A stretch of 64,000 nucleotides of DNA from Malonomonas rubra DSM 5091 (GTDB taxonomy: Bacteria > Desulfobacterota > Desulfuromonadia > Desulfuromonadales > Geopsychrobacteraceae), in the NCBI RefSeq assembly GCF_900142125.1, contig NZ_FQZT01000009.1:1-64000 (forward strand). Direction: 5' to 3'. The position numbers and the translations under genes are program-made. Position 1 is the stretch's first letter. Each line of letters starts with the position of its first letter. This document shows, piece by piece, positions 1 to 7,478 of the stretch. Below the pieces are notes generated by a model. It was not told the DNA's origin. It saw nothing but the letters and a program-made list of their open reading frames with translations, and ran no database searches.

Positions 1-340
1 TGACAGGATCAAGCAGAGCCCAGGTGATGGCGATGGAATCAACTCCGGTTTCCGGCACCGAGACCAGAAAGGAAGCAGAGGCTCCTTTGCTCGCCCCCTG
101 TTTTCTCAGTTCAATCGCAGCCGGAATCACCCCACAGGAGCAAAGTGGCAAAGGTATACCGAACAGAGCAGCTTTCAGAACTGAAGAGGTACTGTTCTTT
201 CCGAGGTGCTTTGCCACCATTTGTTCTGGAAGATAGGCCTTGAGAATACCTGCGGCGAAGAAACCGAACAGAACATATGGGGCGGATTCTACCAGGACTT
301 CCCAGGACTCAAAAAATACACCGATAAAAAGATCTACCAT
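1..340 (-). CDS. Permease of the YraQ/SO_0444 (DUF318) family, C-terminus cut by window edge
   Basis: Reading the minus strand from an ATG at 340 gives about 113 residues with no stop before the window edge. The protein starts MVDLFIGVFFESWEVL and has a hydrophobic first helix, an LPLCSCGVIPAAIELRK motif near residues 65-81 and the SVPETGVDS motif near residues 93-101. These CxCG and PETG motifs are typical of eight-helix permeases of the DUF318 family, whose SO_0444-type members are linked to metal or metalloid export. The ATG overlaps the stop of the ArsR gene (TAATG), so the two are translationally coupled. The substrate cannot be read from the sequence; the metal-stress neighbours suggest a divalent metal or metalloid. 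Confidence 0.85.
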   Translation of the reverse strand, partial: MVDLFIGVFFESWEVLVESAPYVLFGFFAAGILKAYLPEQMVAKHLGKNSTSSVLKAALFGIPLPLCSCGVIPAAIELRKQGASKGASASFLVSVPETGVDSIAITWALLDPV

Positions 341-699
341 TACGCCTTCTTTTCAACAGCGTAGTTGAGACCTTCAAGAAGCATCTGCTGAACTGAATTT
401 TTTGCAAGACTGTAATAGACCATCTTGCCTTTTTTGCGTGATTGAACCAGCCCGCTGATACGCAGTAGCTTAAGCTGATGGGAAATGGCTGACGGTGTGG
501 AGTCGAGCATCGCGGCGAGATCACAAACGCACATCTCGCAGGTCCGTAAAGAGAGCATGATTTTAAGCCGGGACGGCTCCCCCAGCAGTTTATAGACAGT
601 GGCTAGCTGTTCAATTGTCGCAAGCTGTGGCATCTGCTGCTGAGCTGCCGCGACACACTCTTCGTGGATAAGGTTAACTTGACAAATTTCCTGGTTCAT
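340..699 (-). CDS. ArsR/SmtB-family metal-responsive repressor
   Basis: A winged-helix repressor of 119 residues when started at the ATG at 699 (MNQEICQVN); an in-frame start at 759 would add 20 residues covering the promoter and operator and is less likely. It has LLGEPSRLKIMLSLRTCEMC, the helix-3 metal box CEMCVCDLA (the ELCVCDL motif of CadC/ArsR sensors), and the recognition helix STPSAISHQLKLLR. The Cys pair in the box, plus Cys in the N-terminal extension, suggests a soft metal or metalloid inducer such as Cd, Pb, As or Zn. It is coupled to the downstream permease and divergent from the histidine kinase. Confidence 0.92.
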   Translation of the reverse strand: MNQEICQVNLIHEECVAAAQQQMPQLATIEQLATVYKLLGEPSRLKIMLSLRTCEMCVCDLAAMLDSTPSAISHQLKLLRISGLVQSRKKGKMVYYSLAKNSVQQMLLEGLNYAVEKKA

Positions 700-713
700 G
701 GCACATCCATATA

Positions 714-727
714 TGAATAGGTATTCA
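714..727. promoter_or_regulatory. Inverted repeat, probable ArsR-family operator
   Basis: TGAATA-GG-TATTCA is a perfect 6-bp inverted repeat lying 15 bp upstream of the repressor start and about 35 bp from the divergent kinase start. ArsR/SmtB proteins commonly bind AT-rich imperfect 12-2-12 repeats containing TGAA/TTCA, so autoregulation from this site is the simplest reading. It could also affect the divergent kinase gene. Confidence 0.6.
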
Positions 728-762
728 AGCGTTAAAATATAAATTAGGGATTTCGGCATAAA

Positions 763-2526
763 ATGTCAATACCGGACCACAACAACCCCATACCTCCAAA
801 TCGCCAAGACAAGCGGTTTTTATCTATACCGGCACTCGGCTTTATCCTGGCCAGCCTGCTACTGGCTTCTGTCTTGGCTATCGTCACCTGGCACAATTTG
901 GATCGTGAAGAGCAATTCATGGAAGGGTTCCTGCTCAAACAAGCAGAGACACTGATCAGGGCCTTCGAGGCTGGAGCCAGGACCTCGATGATGATGGGCC
1001 CACGTGGTGGCAACCTGGAAACCCTGGTGACAGAAACCGCCCGCGAGGAAACTATCGCCTACATTTTCATCCAGGATGAAAAAGGACATCCTGTTGCTAA
1101 CGCTGGGAATCTTCCTGAGCCTGAAAGCTTACCTCCGGCGTCAAAGGTTTTGAGTGCAGATCAGCCGCAAGCAAGGTTCTTGAGGGATCAGTCGGGGCAG
1201 CGGATCTATGAAATAGCCAAAGAGTTCAGTCCGCTGACCATGATGCCGCGGCGAATGGAGATGATGCCCCGCTGGCGGAATTGGCGTGGGATGCAGGGGA
1301 ATAGTGACCGTAACGAACACAGACAAATCATTTATCTGGGGCTCTACACCGAAGATTTCGATGCTGCTCGTGCGGAGGATGTCAAACAGAGCCTGATTTT
1401 ACTGGGTATTTTATTTTTGCTTAGTTCTGGTGGTCTGTATGCCCTGTTCCTGTCGCACAAATCCCAGGTGACCAAGGCCGCGCTTGAGAACATGGAGCTA
1501 TACACCGACAATGTGATCCACAGCATGCCTGCCGGGCTGATCAGTATCGACACGGAACGTCGTATCGTCACAGCCAACAGTACCGCCTTAGAGATCTTCG
1601 CTCGCAGTGAGACCGACATGCGGGGCAAGACCCTGCAACAATTGATGGGGACGGAAGAATGCTCCCTCGCTCCTCTGCTCCGCGCCGGAAAAGAATTTAT
1701 CGACCAGCCAATTGATTGCCTGAGGCAGGATGGCGAAACGGTTCCTCTGAAGGTCAGTGCATCCAATTTGCGTGACCGGGAAGGAGATTTGCGTGGGATG
1801 GTCTTGATTCTACGCGACCAACGAGAGATCAAGGCGATGGAAGATGCCTTGGAGCGTTCTCGCCGCCATGCGGCGCTCGGGCAGATGGCTGCCGGAGTAG
1901 CCCATGAGATCCGCAACCCGCTCGGCACCCTGCGTGGTTTCGCCCAGTATTTTTCGCGCAACGCGAAACTGGATGACCAAGCGAAAGAATACGCCGACCT
2001 GATGGTTGGCGAGGTGGATCGGCTCAACCGTACAGTCTCCGCCCTGCTGCAATTCTCCCGGCCGCGTGACCCCGAAATAATCAAAATTGACTTCAGCACT
2101 ATCGCCCAGAAGAGCCTGACCTTCGTCCAGGAGGAAGCCGATAACAAGCAGATTGACCTGAAGCTGCAGCATCTGGAACCGGGCTCCAACCTGTACGCAG
2201 ACCCAGACTTGCTACAGCAGGTTCTGCTTAACTTGCTACAAAACAGCATAGCTGCATCCGATACCGGTGGCAGTATTACCCTCGGCGGAAAAATATCTGA
2301 AGAGATTCACCTGTGGGTACAAGATACCGGCAAGGGTATCTCCCAGGAAGAGCAGGCGAAAATGTTCAATCCTTTCTATACCACCAAGAAGGATGGCACT
2401 GGCCTTGGTCTTGCTGTTGTTCAGCAGATCGTCGAACAGCATCATGGCCGTATTGAGGTTAATAGTCAGCCCGGCCAAGGAACCTGCATCACCATTATCC
2501 TGCCACGACGGGAGGAGCAAGCATGA
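763..2526 (+). CDS. zraS: ZraS-like sensor histidine kinase
   Basis: A 587-residue membrane histidine kinase. A first membrane segment spans about residues 22-42, followed by a periplasmic region to about 207 and a second segment at 208-231. A PAS domain (about 240-350) precedes HisKA with the phosphorylated His at 381 (AAGVAHEIRNPLGTL) and a HATPase_c domain (N box NLLQNSIAAS, DTGKGIS, GTGLGLAVVQQI). The periplasmic part is rich in Met and Arg (MMPRRMEMMPRWRNW), consistent with metal or envelope-stress sensing. Its stop overlaps the regulator start (ATGA at 2523), so the pair is co-translated. The ZraP-like gene nearby supports the ZraS assignment; the actual ligand is inferred. Confidence 0.85.
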   Translation: MSIPDHNNPIPPNRQDKRFLSIPALGFILASLLLASVLAIVTWHNLDREEQFMEGFLLKQAETLIRAFEAGARTSMMMGPRGGNLETLVTETAREETIAYIFIQDEKGHPVANAGNLPEPESLPPASKVLSADQPQARFLRDQSGQRIYEIAKEFSPLTMMPRRMEMMPRWRNWRGMQGNSDRNEHRQIIYLGLYTEDFDAARAEDVKQSLILLGILFLLSSGGLYALFLSHKSQVTKAALENMELYTDNVIHSMPAGLISIDTERRIVTANSTALEIFARSETDMRGKTLQQLMGTEECSLAPLLRAGKEFIDQPIDCLRQDGETVPLKVSASNLRDREGDLRGMVLILRDQREIKAMEDALERSRRHAALGQMAAGVAHEIRNPLGTLRGFAQYFSRNAKLDDQAKEYADLMVGEVDRLNRTVSALLQFSRPRDPEIIKIDFSTIAQKSLTFVQEEADNKQIDLKLQHLEPGSNLYADPDLLQQVLLNLLQNSIAASDTGGSITLGGKISEEIHLWVQDTGKGISQEEQAKMFNPFYTTKKDGTGLGLAVVQQIVEQHHGRIEVNSQPGQGTCITIILPRREEQA

Positions 2527-3887
2527 ATCAAACTAAGAAAACCCTACTGCTGGTTGACGACGATAGTGCTCACCGCACCATGCTGAAAGCCCACCTCGGC
2601 AGCGAAGGTTACGAGATCATTGAAGCAGTTGATGGCGATGTCGCAGTTCATTTGGCCAGAGAGAGGCATGTCGACCTGGTGCTGCTGGACCTAAAAATGC
2701 AGCGGATGGACGGATTAGAGGCTCTGGCAGAGATCCACAAACACAAGCCGGAACTAACAGTGATCATTATTACCGCCTTTTCTTCTGTCGAAAATGCCGT
2801 GGAAGCGATGAAACAAGGCGCTTTCGACTATGTCACTAAACCAGTCGACAGTGATGCTCTAAGCCTGACGGTTAAACGGGCTCTTGATTTCAAGAGTCTG
2901 CAGCAGGAGAACAGCACCCTTAAACAGCGACTGGGCGAAAAGTTCGATCTGGGTAACCTGATCGGCAGCAGCCAGCCGATGCAAGAGTTGGCCGAAACCC
3001 TGGCGCTGGTTGCGCCAGCAGATGCCACCGTTCTGATTACCGGCGAATCCGGAACCGGCAAGGAACTGGTCGCCGGGGCGGTCCACCACAACAGTCAACG
3101 TAAGGATGCTCCCTTTATCAAGGTCAACTGTGCCGCGCTGCATGAAAACCTACTGGAAAGCGAACTGTTCGGGCATGAGAAAGGCGCTTTTACCGGTGCC
3201 GCTGAACAGCGTAAAGGGCGCTTTGAACTGGCCGACAAGGGAACCCTTTTTCTCGATGAGATCGGCGACATGAGTCTGACCACCCAGGCGAAAATTCTGC
3301 GTGTGCTGCAGGAAGGCGAATTCGAACGGCTCGGCGGAGCAAAGACCATCAAGGTCGACGTCCGCATGCTCGCCGCAACTCACAAGAACCTGGAACAGAT
3401 GGCTGAAGAAGGAAGCTTTCGGCAGGATCTTTTCTTCCGTCTCAGCGTTGTACCGCTGCACCTGCCCCCTTTGCGGGAGCGACCGATGGACATCCCGGCT
3501 CTGGCAGAGCATTTCCTTAAGCGTTATTGCGACAAGAACCGCAAAGACATCCGCAGCTTTGAATCGGAAGCGCTGGAAGCCCTGCTGGCCTATGCCTGGC
3601 CGGGGAATATCCGCGAACTGGAAAATGCCATTGAGCGAGCGGTGATCCTCTGCCTAGAAGAACAGATTTTACTTCAGCACCTGCCTGTGCAGGTTCGTCA
3701 GTCCTATGCTGACAACAGCGAGCGTCCCTTTGCCATCCGCCCCGGCCTGACCCTGAAAGACATGGAGAAGGAGTTGATCCTCTCCACCCTGCGCCAGACC
3801 GATAACAACCGCACCCGTGCGGCCGAAATCCTCGGCATTACGCGCCAGACCCTGCAGAACAAACTCAAGGAATACGGCCTGACCTGA
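2523..3887 (+). CDS. zraR: ZraR-like sigma-54-dependent response regulator
   Basis: A 454-residue NtrC-class regulator. The receiver domain (residues 1-120) has the acidic pair at the start (LLVDDDS) and the phosphoacceptor Asp in [13 protein letters not shown]. The AAA+ domain has Walker A GESGTGKE, the sigma-54 contact loop GAFTGA and FLDEIGD. The C-terminal Fis-type helix-turn-helix ends [20 protein letters not shown]. It is co-translated with the kinase. About 110 bp past its stop is a consensus -24/-12 promoter with an upstream palindrome, so its evident target is the operon starting at 4056. Confidence 0.93.
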   Translation: MNQTKKTLLLVDDDSAHRTMLKAHLGSEGYEIIEAVDGDVAVHLARERHVDLVLLDLKMQRMDGLEALAEIHKHKPELTVIIITAFSSVENAVEAMKQGAFDYVTKPVDSDALSLTVKRALDFKSLQQENSTLKQRLGEKFDLGNLIGSSQPMQELAETLALVAPADATVLITGESGTGKELVAGAVHHNSQRKDAPFIKVNCAALHENLLESELFGHEKGAFTGAAEQRKGRFELADKGTLFLDEIGDMSLTTQAKILRVLQEGEFERLGGAKTIKVDVRMLAATHKNLEQMAEEGSFRQDLFFRLSVVPLHLPPLRERPMDIPALAEHFLKRYCDKNRKDIRSFESEALEALLAYAWPGNIRELENAIERAVILCLEEQILLQHLPVQVRQSYADNSERPFAIRPGLTLKDMEKELILSTLRQTDNNRTRAAEILGITRQTLQNKLKEYGLT

Positions 3888-3890
3888 CAC

Positions 3891-3907
3891 TGTCAAAACT
3901 TTTGACA
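3891..3907. promoter_or_regulatory. 17-bp palindrome, probable upstream activator site for the ZraR-like regulator
   Basis: TGTCAAAACTTTTGACA is a perfect inverted repeat with 8-bp arms around one central base. It lies about 97 bp upstream of the -24 element at 4004, a usual distance for an NtrC-class enhancer site. It begins only 4 bp after the regulator's stop codon. The one-base centre would not make a terminator loop, and no T-run follows. Confidence 0.75.
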
Positions 3908-4003
3908 ATGGTCTTCTTTGAGCCTGTATAAACAGTAAAAATATTTACCGCCTTCATCCCCCTCCAAAAGCAACAGCTCTGCATTTACAATAACTTACAG
4001 TTT

Positions 4004-4019
4004 TGGCACCAGCATTGCT
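4004..4019 (+). promoter_or_regulatory. Sigma-54 (-24/-12) promoter
   Basis: TGGCAC-N5-TTGCT matches the RpoN consensus exactly, with GG and GC separated by 10 bp. Transcription would start near 4031, about 25 bp before the lipoprotein start. Together with the palindrome at 3891 it places the 4056-5095 genes under the adjacent two-component system. Confidence 0.9.
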
Positions 4020-4055
4020 CTTTATCTGGGTAACGATCACGAAAAGGAGAGCATC

Positions 4056-4220
4056 ATGCTGAAAACTGTTTTGTTACTTACTGTTCTGGTGGGAAGCCTG
4101 TTCCTGCTGTCCGGCTGCGGCCCTTGGGGCCACTGGGGTGGACATGGGCACGGTAACTCATCATCAAACGCTGACAACTCGCATACCCACTACCGGGGTT
4201 GCGGACATTCGAAATTCTAG
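4056..4220 (+). CDS. Small His-rich lipoprotein
   Basis: A 54-residue protein with a good ribosome site (AAAGGAGA). It has an N-terminal hydrophobic segment ending in a lipobox (LLSGC, Cys at 21), so the mature part would be a lipid-anchored 34-residue peptide. That peptide reads GPWGHWGGHGHG then Asn/Ser-rich sequence then HTHYRGCGHSKF and contains many His residues plus one Cys. It is the first gene after the sigma-54 promoter. No family is recognised; the composition suggests binding of zinc, copper or nickel at the membrane surface, which is an inference. Confidence 0.8.
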   Translation: MLKTVLLLTVLVGSLFLLSGCGPWGHWGGHGHGNSSSNADNSHTHYRGCGHSKF

Positions 4221-4231
4221 GAGGAAAAAAT

Positions 4232-4549
4232 ATGTTTTGTGGTCCAGGTTCCGCATGGAGCGGATGGCACATGGGCGGCTGGTTTATGCCGGGGTTCTTT
4301 ATGGTCATCATTGTTGCCGTCATCATCTGGCTGATTTTCAGACGCCAACCAGCCCCAGTTCCTCAGGCGCTTAGTTGCCCGAAATGTTCCGGGGCGATTC
4401 ATGCAAGCTACTTCCGTTGTCCTCATTGCGGCGACACACTCAAGCACAATTGTCCGAACTGCAGCCGGATTATCGAACACGACTGGTCGTACTGCCCATA
4501 CTGCAACGAGAACCAGTCAACAAATGTTGAAGCAACCAGTTCTAGTTAA
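4232..4549 (+). CDS. Membrane-anchored double zinc-ribbon protein
   Basis: Started at the ATG at 4232, just after a clear GGAGG site, it is 105 residues long. It opens with an unusual MFCGPGSAWSGWHMGGWF stretch, then one membrane helix (FFMVIIVAVIIWLIF), then two zinc ribbons: CPKC...CPHC and CPNC...CPYC. The Trp/Gly/Met-rich N-terminus would face the periplasm if the ribbons are cytoplasmic, as is normal. Only 11 bases separate it from the lipoprotein gene. The function is unknown; it is part of the predicted zinc/metal stress operon. Confidence 0.82.
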   Translation: MFCGPGSAWSGWHMGGWFMPGFFMVIIVAVIIWLIFRRQPAPVPQALSCPKCSGAIHASYFRCPHCGDTLKHNCPNCSRIIEHDWSYCPYCNENQSTNVEATSSS

Positions 4550-4579
4550 GTCTCATATCCACAAAAAAGGAGAACGATC

Positions 4580-5095
4580 ATGATCAACACAACAGCGAAA
4601 CAAAAAATCCTTATTTTTTCTCTTATTGTCGGTTTTCTGGCAATCGCTTCCACGAGCTTTGCAAGCTGGAATTGTCGCGGCGGATATGGCCCCGGTTCGA
4701 CCTATTCAAGTGCGAACCTAACCACCGAACAGCAACAAAAATTGGATGTAGTAAAAGAAAAGTATTCTGGGCAACTGGATGAGCTACAAGCCTCCCTTAA
4801 CAGCAAGACTGAAGAATATCGCTCTGCCAGTGCAAACGACAGCACCACAGTTGGCGCTTTGCGGAACCTGGAAACAGAAATTGTCGATCTGGAGAAGCAG
4901 TACTGGTCCTTGCTGGACAAAGCTAACAAAGAAGCTGGCGGGTTTATTGCTGGTGGAAATGGCTCATGGTTCCGCTGTGGCTACAACGGCTGTGACCATC
5001 AAAGCCACAGGGCCCGGATGGGACAAGGCCACCAAATGGGGTCGGGACACATGAGCCGCATGGCTGGCCACATGGGTGGTTGCTGGCGGAATTAG
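4580..5095 (+). CDS. zraP: ZraP/CpxP-like periplasmic metal-binding protein
   Basis: A 171-residue secreted protein with a signal peptide (cleavage after about TSFAS). It has a helical LTTEQQQKLDVVKEKYSGQLDEL core characteristic of the ZraP/CpxP/Spy fold, and a C-terminal tail very rich in His, Met, Gly and Cys (CDHQSHRARMGQGHQMGSGH and onwards). ZraP is a zinc-dependent periplasmic chaperone that in enterobacteria is controlled by ZraSR. The presence of a ZraSR-like pair and sigma-54 promoter upstream strongly supports this call. A terminator follows directly. Confidence 0.88.
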   Translation: MINTTAKQKILIFSLIVGFLAIASTSFASWNCRGGYGPGSTYSSANLTTEQQQKLDVVKEKYSGQLDELQASLNSKTEEYRSASANDSTTVGALRNLETEIVDLEKQYWSLLDKANKEAGGFIAGGNGSWFRCGYNGCDHQSHRARMGQGHQMGSGHMSRMAGHMGGCWRN

Positions 5096-5120
5096 CAACC
5101 AAGGAATGATTCAATTTTAG

Positions 5121-5157
5121 AAGCGGCCTCCTGATAGCAGGTGGGCCGCTTTTTTTG
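5121..5157 (+). terminator. Intrinsic terminator after zraP-like gene
   Basis: AAGCGGCC and GGCCGCTT form a GC-rich stem around a 15-base loop, followed by a run of T residues. It closes the sigma-54-driven operon. Confidence 0.88.
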
Positions 5158-5368
5158 ACAAACAACAATCTCAATTATTTGAAGATCATAGAGGGCCAGT
5201 AGAGGCTTTGTCCCTTTACAAAAATTGCCAAATTTCTTTTGAAATGGAATTTTAGGCCAGATCGGCCGTTTTTCATATATAGGTACATTTGGTTGCAATC
5301 ATTCTCTGATATCCAGAGGCACTTCTCTGTTTCAAGATTTTAGAAGTTCGGCAGCAGGGGGCGAATCT

Positions 5369-5676
5369 AGTGTTACATTGAGAGCTATTTTGGAGGGACC
5401 AGTCTGGGGGGACTGGGTGCGTTACATTGAGAGCTTTTCTCTTTCAGTTTTTCCATTTTCTAATTTTGTATAAACCTTATAATAATGGGCTTAAAAACAA
5501 TAAAAAATATCCCCAATTTAATATTCAGCAATAAGCAAAGAAGTCTTACCGTAATATGTCGAAACAAAGTGTTACATCTAGGGCTTTTGGGGACGGTCAG
5601 ATCTGGGGGGACTGGGTACGTTACATCTAGAGCTTTTTATCCCCGGTTTTTCTGTTTTCTAATTTTGCATAAACTG
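5369..5676. repeat. Two imperfect REP-like repeat units
   Basis: Two units of about 108 bp (5369-5476 and 5568-5676) share the same order of blocks: AGTGTTACAT, GAG/GGGCT, a CTGGGGGGACTGGGT core, GTTACAT, AGAGCTTTT, then TTTTCTAATTTTG(T/C)ATAAAC. They are offset by about 199 bp. Inside each, the motif GTTACAT(TGA or CTA)G(A/G)GCT occurs twice. In the first unit the core forms a stem (CCAGTC-TGGGGG-GACTGG). The remaining sequence of the 5158-5738 gap is AT-rich and shows no gene. Confidence 0.7.
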
Positions 5677-5738
5677 TGAATTTGACTTAATAGAAGCCTC
5701 TGCGAATGATCCAAATTTCCAATTCAAATTCCAACCAG

Positions 5739-6713
5739 CTAACCTAGCTTTAAAGCAAGATCCTTGGCTTTGAGGTGAGTATACCTCTTGAGCTGCTGGA
5801 GAGTTTTATGGCCAGAAATGCTTGCTACTTCCATGATGCCAAGCCCTTTCTCAAAGAGCCTAGATAGGGCCTCGTGGCGCAGGTCATGCCAGCGCAAATC
5901 TTGAATATCAAGTGCATTGCACGTCTCTCTAAACTTTCTACTTACATCGTCCTTACTAATGCTAAAAACGTTTCCATCAATACGCCTTGGAAGTTTCTTC
6001 AAAGCAGAAACCGCTGTAGTTGATAGTGGAATATCTCTAGCTTCACCATTTTTAGTTTTCGGAAGGTGAATTACCCTGCTCTCCAGATCAATGTGCTCCC
6101 ATCTATATCTCAGTAGTTCGCCTCTTCGAACTCCAGTTTCCAATGCTAAAACGAATAAGGTGTTCATCTCTCGGTCTAAAGCACGAGAAAGTTTTTCCTC
6201 CTCTCCAGGCAACAACCTGCGATTTCTTCCTCCGGGGAGTTTTGGGCGGGACACATCAGAAACGGGATTTTTAATAGACTCAAATCCAAATTCTTTACGA
6301 GCAATATTGAATACATTGGAAAGAAGAATCAGTTCGTTGTTTACCGTATATGGACTGAGACCGTCCGATAATCGCTTGTCTCGATACTTTGCGATGTCGG
6401 TGCTCCTGATCCTAGACATAAACCGTTTTGCTAGACCGGTTTTTTTGAGATGCTTGATTCGATTTCGCTCTTGCTCTGCACCTTCTTTATTGGGGGTCAC
6501 TTCTTCACAATAGCGATCTAACACCTCTTCCAGGGTATTTGTCTCGGCTTCTTTTCGAGAGACAAATAATCCGTCATCCATCTCAGACTCCATCTTGCGA
6601 GCCCATCGAGCAGCTTCTTCTTTAGTTTCAAAGGTCTTCGTTTGCGTTGGCCATCCTTTTTTTCTGATTCTCACCTGCCACTGATATTGTCCCCGTTTTA
6701 AGATTGATGCCAC
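5739..6713 (-). CDS. Tyrosine recombinase (phage-type integrase)
   Basis: A GTG at 6713 sits six bases after AGGAGG and gives a 324-residue integrase (VASILKRGQYQWQVRIRKKGW). A longer in-frame reading would run through tRNA-Sec and its terminator and is rejected. It has an N-terminal AP2-like arm-binding region, a SAM-like core-binding region, and a catalytic domain with GVRRGELL, HDLRHEAL, SGHKTL and RYTHL, so the R, HxxR, H and Y residues are present. It lies just beyond the 3' end of tRNA-Sec, a usual integration target. No excisionase, phage or cargo genes accompany it, so it looks like a leftover of an integrated element. Confidence 0.9.
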   Translation of the reverse strand: MASILKRGQYQWQVRIRKKGWPTQTKTFETKEEAARWARKMESEMDDGLFVSRKEAETNTLEEVLDRYCEEVTPNKEGAEQERNRIKHLKKTGLAKRFMSRIRSTDIAKYRDKRLSDGLSPYTVNNELILLSNVFNIARKEFGFESIKNPVSDVSRPKLPGGRNRRLLPGEEEKLSRALDREMNTLFVLALETGVRRGELLRYRWEHIDLESRVIHLPKTKNGEARDIPLSTTAVSALKKLPRRIDGNVFSISKDDVSRKFRETCNALDIQDLRWHDLRHEALSRLFEKGLGIMEVASISGHKTLQQLKRYTHLKAKDLALKLG

Positions 6714-6790
6714 AGAGCTCCTCCTATCTGAGATTAGAAAATTCTGTGGATCAATAATGACGCAAAACGGGTGGATTGTGCTAGACGTAA

Positions 6791-6830
6791 AAAACAAGGG
6801 GTTGCAAAAAAAATTGCAACCCCTTGTTTT
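6791..6830 (-). terminator. Strong terminator downstream of tRNA-Sec
   Basis: A 17-bp perfect inverted repeat (AAAACAAGGGGTTGCAA and its complement) encloses a 6-base loop, with T-rich flanks on both strands. It follows the tRNA-Sec 3' end by about 8 bases and probably ends the tup-moe-mob-selC transcript. It also insulates the integrase. Confidence 0.9.
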
Positions 6831-6837
6831 TATTAAT

Positions 6838-6933
6838 TGGCGGAGGCAGATGGGAATCGAACCCACCCGGGAAGGGATACTCCCCACATCGGTTTTGAAG
6901 ACCGTGAGCATCACCAGAACGCTAGCTGCCTCC
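6838..6933 (-). tRNA. selC: tRNA-Sec (UCA anticodon)
   Basis: On the minus strand an 8-bp acceptor stem (GGAGGCAG with CTGCCTCC), an anticodon arm GGTCTTCAAAACC with anticodon TCA at 6896-6898, a long variable arm, the T arm GGGTTCGATTCCC-type sequence and an encoded CCA give a 96-nt molecule. These are the distinguishing traits of bacterial selenocysteine tRNA. It starts only 23 bases after mobB and has its own terminator, so it may be transcribed as the tail of the molybdopterin operon. It is needed to decode the UGA in fdnG at 17563-17565. Confidence 0.96.
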
Positions 6934-6956
6934 GTTGTTGGTGATATTTGGCGATC

Positions 6957-7475
6957 TTAACTTTTCAACTCAAGTTTCGCAACCAGAAAATCAGCAATGG
7001 CAGCAGGACTGTTCAGGTCGAGCTGCGGAACGTCGATATCGAGTTCGCTGTCTGTAGCGACGGCAATCAAGCTATCGTCTTTGCTTTGTCCGCGGGTGAT
7101 AAGGTTGTTGCCATGCTCGCGGCGATGAACCTCTATTTTTGGCAGTCCAAGCTTTTTAAAACCTTCAACCAGAACGATATCGACATCAGGAAAATAGTCC
7201 TCGACAAGCTCGCTGATTTCAGGTGTTTGCTGGTGTTGTTTGACAAGCGCCAGCTTGCTGCTGGAGCTGATCAGCATGCTGTCGGCACCAGATTCGGTAA
7301 AGCGATAGCTATCTTTACCCGGGTGGTCTATTTCAAACTTGTGGGCATCGTGCTTTATCGCCCCAACCTTGTAGCCACGGCTTTTCAACTCGCTGATCAG
7401 CTTGGTGACCAAGGTGGTTTTGCCGGTGCCGGAACGGGCGATAAAAGAAACGGCCGGGGGAGGTGTCTGGCTCAT
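6957..7475 (-). CDS. mobB: Molybdopterin-guanine dinucleotide biosynthesis adaptor protein MobB
   Basis: A 172-residue P-loop GTPase. The N-terminus has ARSGTGKTTLVTKLISEL (Walker A) followed by GYKVGAIKHDAHKFEIDHPGKDS, the MobB signature, and later DIVLVEGFKKLGLPKIEV. MobB assists MobA in attaching a nucleotide to molybdopterin or tungstopterin. It lies 3 bases after moeA. The MobA partner is present as a fusion to FdhD at 11462-12883. Confidence 0.93.
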   Translation of the reverse strand: MSQTPPPAVSFIARSGTGKTTLVTKLISELKSRGYKVGAIKHDAHKFEIDHPGKDSYRFTESGADSMLISSSSKLALVKQHQQTPEISELVEDYFPDVDIVLVEGFKKLGLPKIEVHRREHGNNLITRGQSKDDSLIAVATDSELDIDVPQLDLNSPAAIADFLVAKLELKS

Positions 7476-7478
7476 GAA

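Noticed and set aside
3891-3907. Terminator for the zraR-like gene
   Set aside because: A one-base centre cannot form a loop of normal size and no T-run follows; it fits an activator site better.
5158-5738. CRISPR array suggested by repeated GTTACAT motifs
   Set aside because: The repeats are two long, imperfect units without regular spacers.
6714-6914. N-terminal extension of the integrase
   Set aside because: It would translate tRNA-Sec and its terminator; a GTG with AGGAGG at 6713 is the better start.
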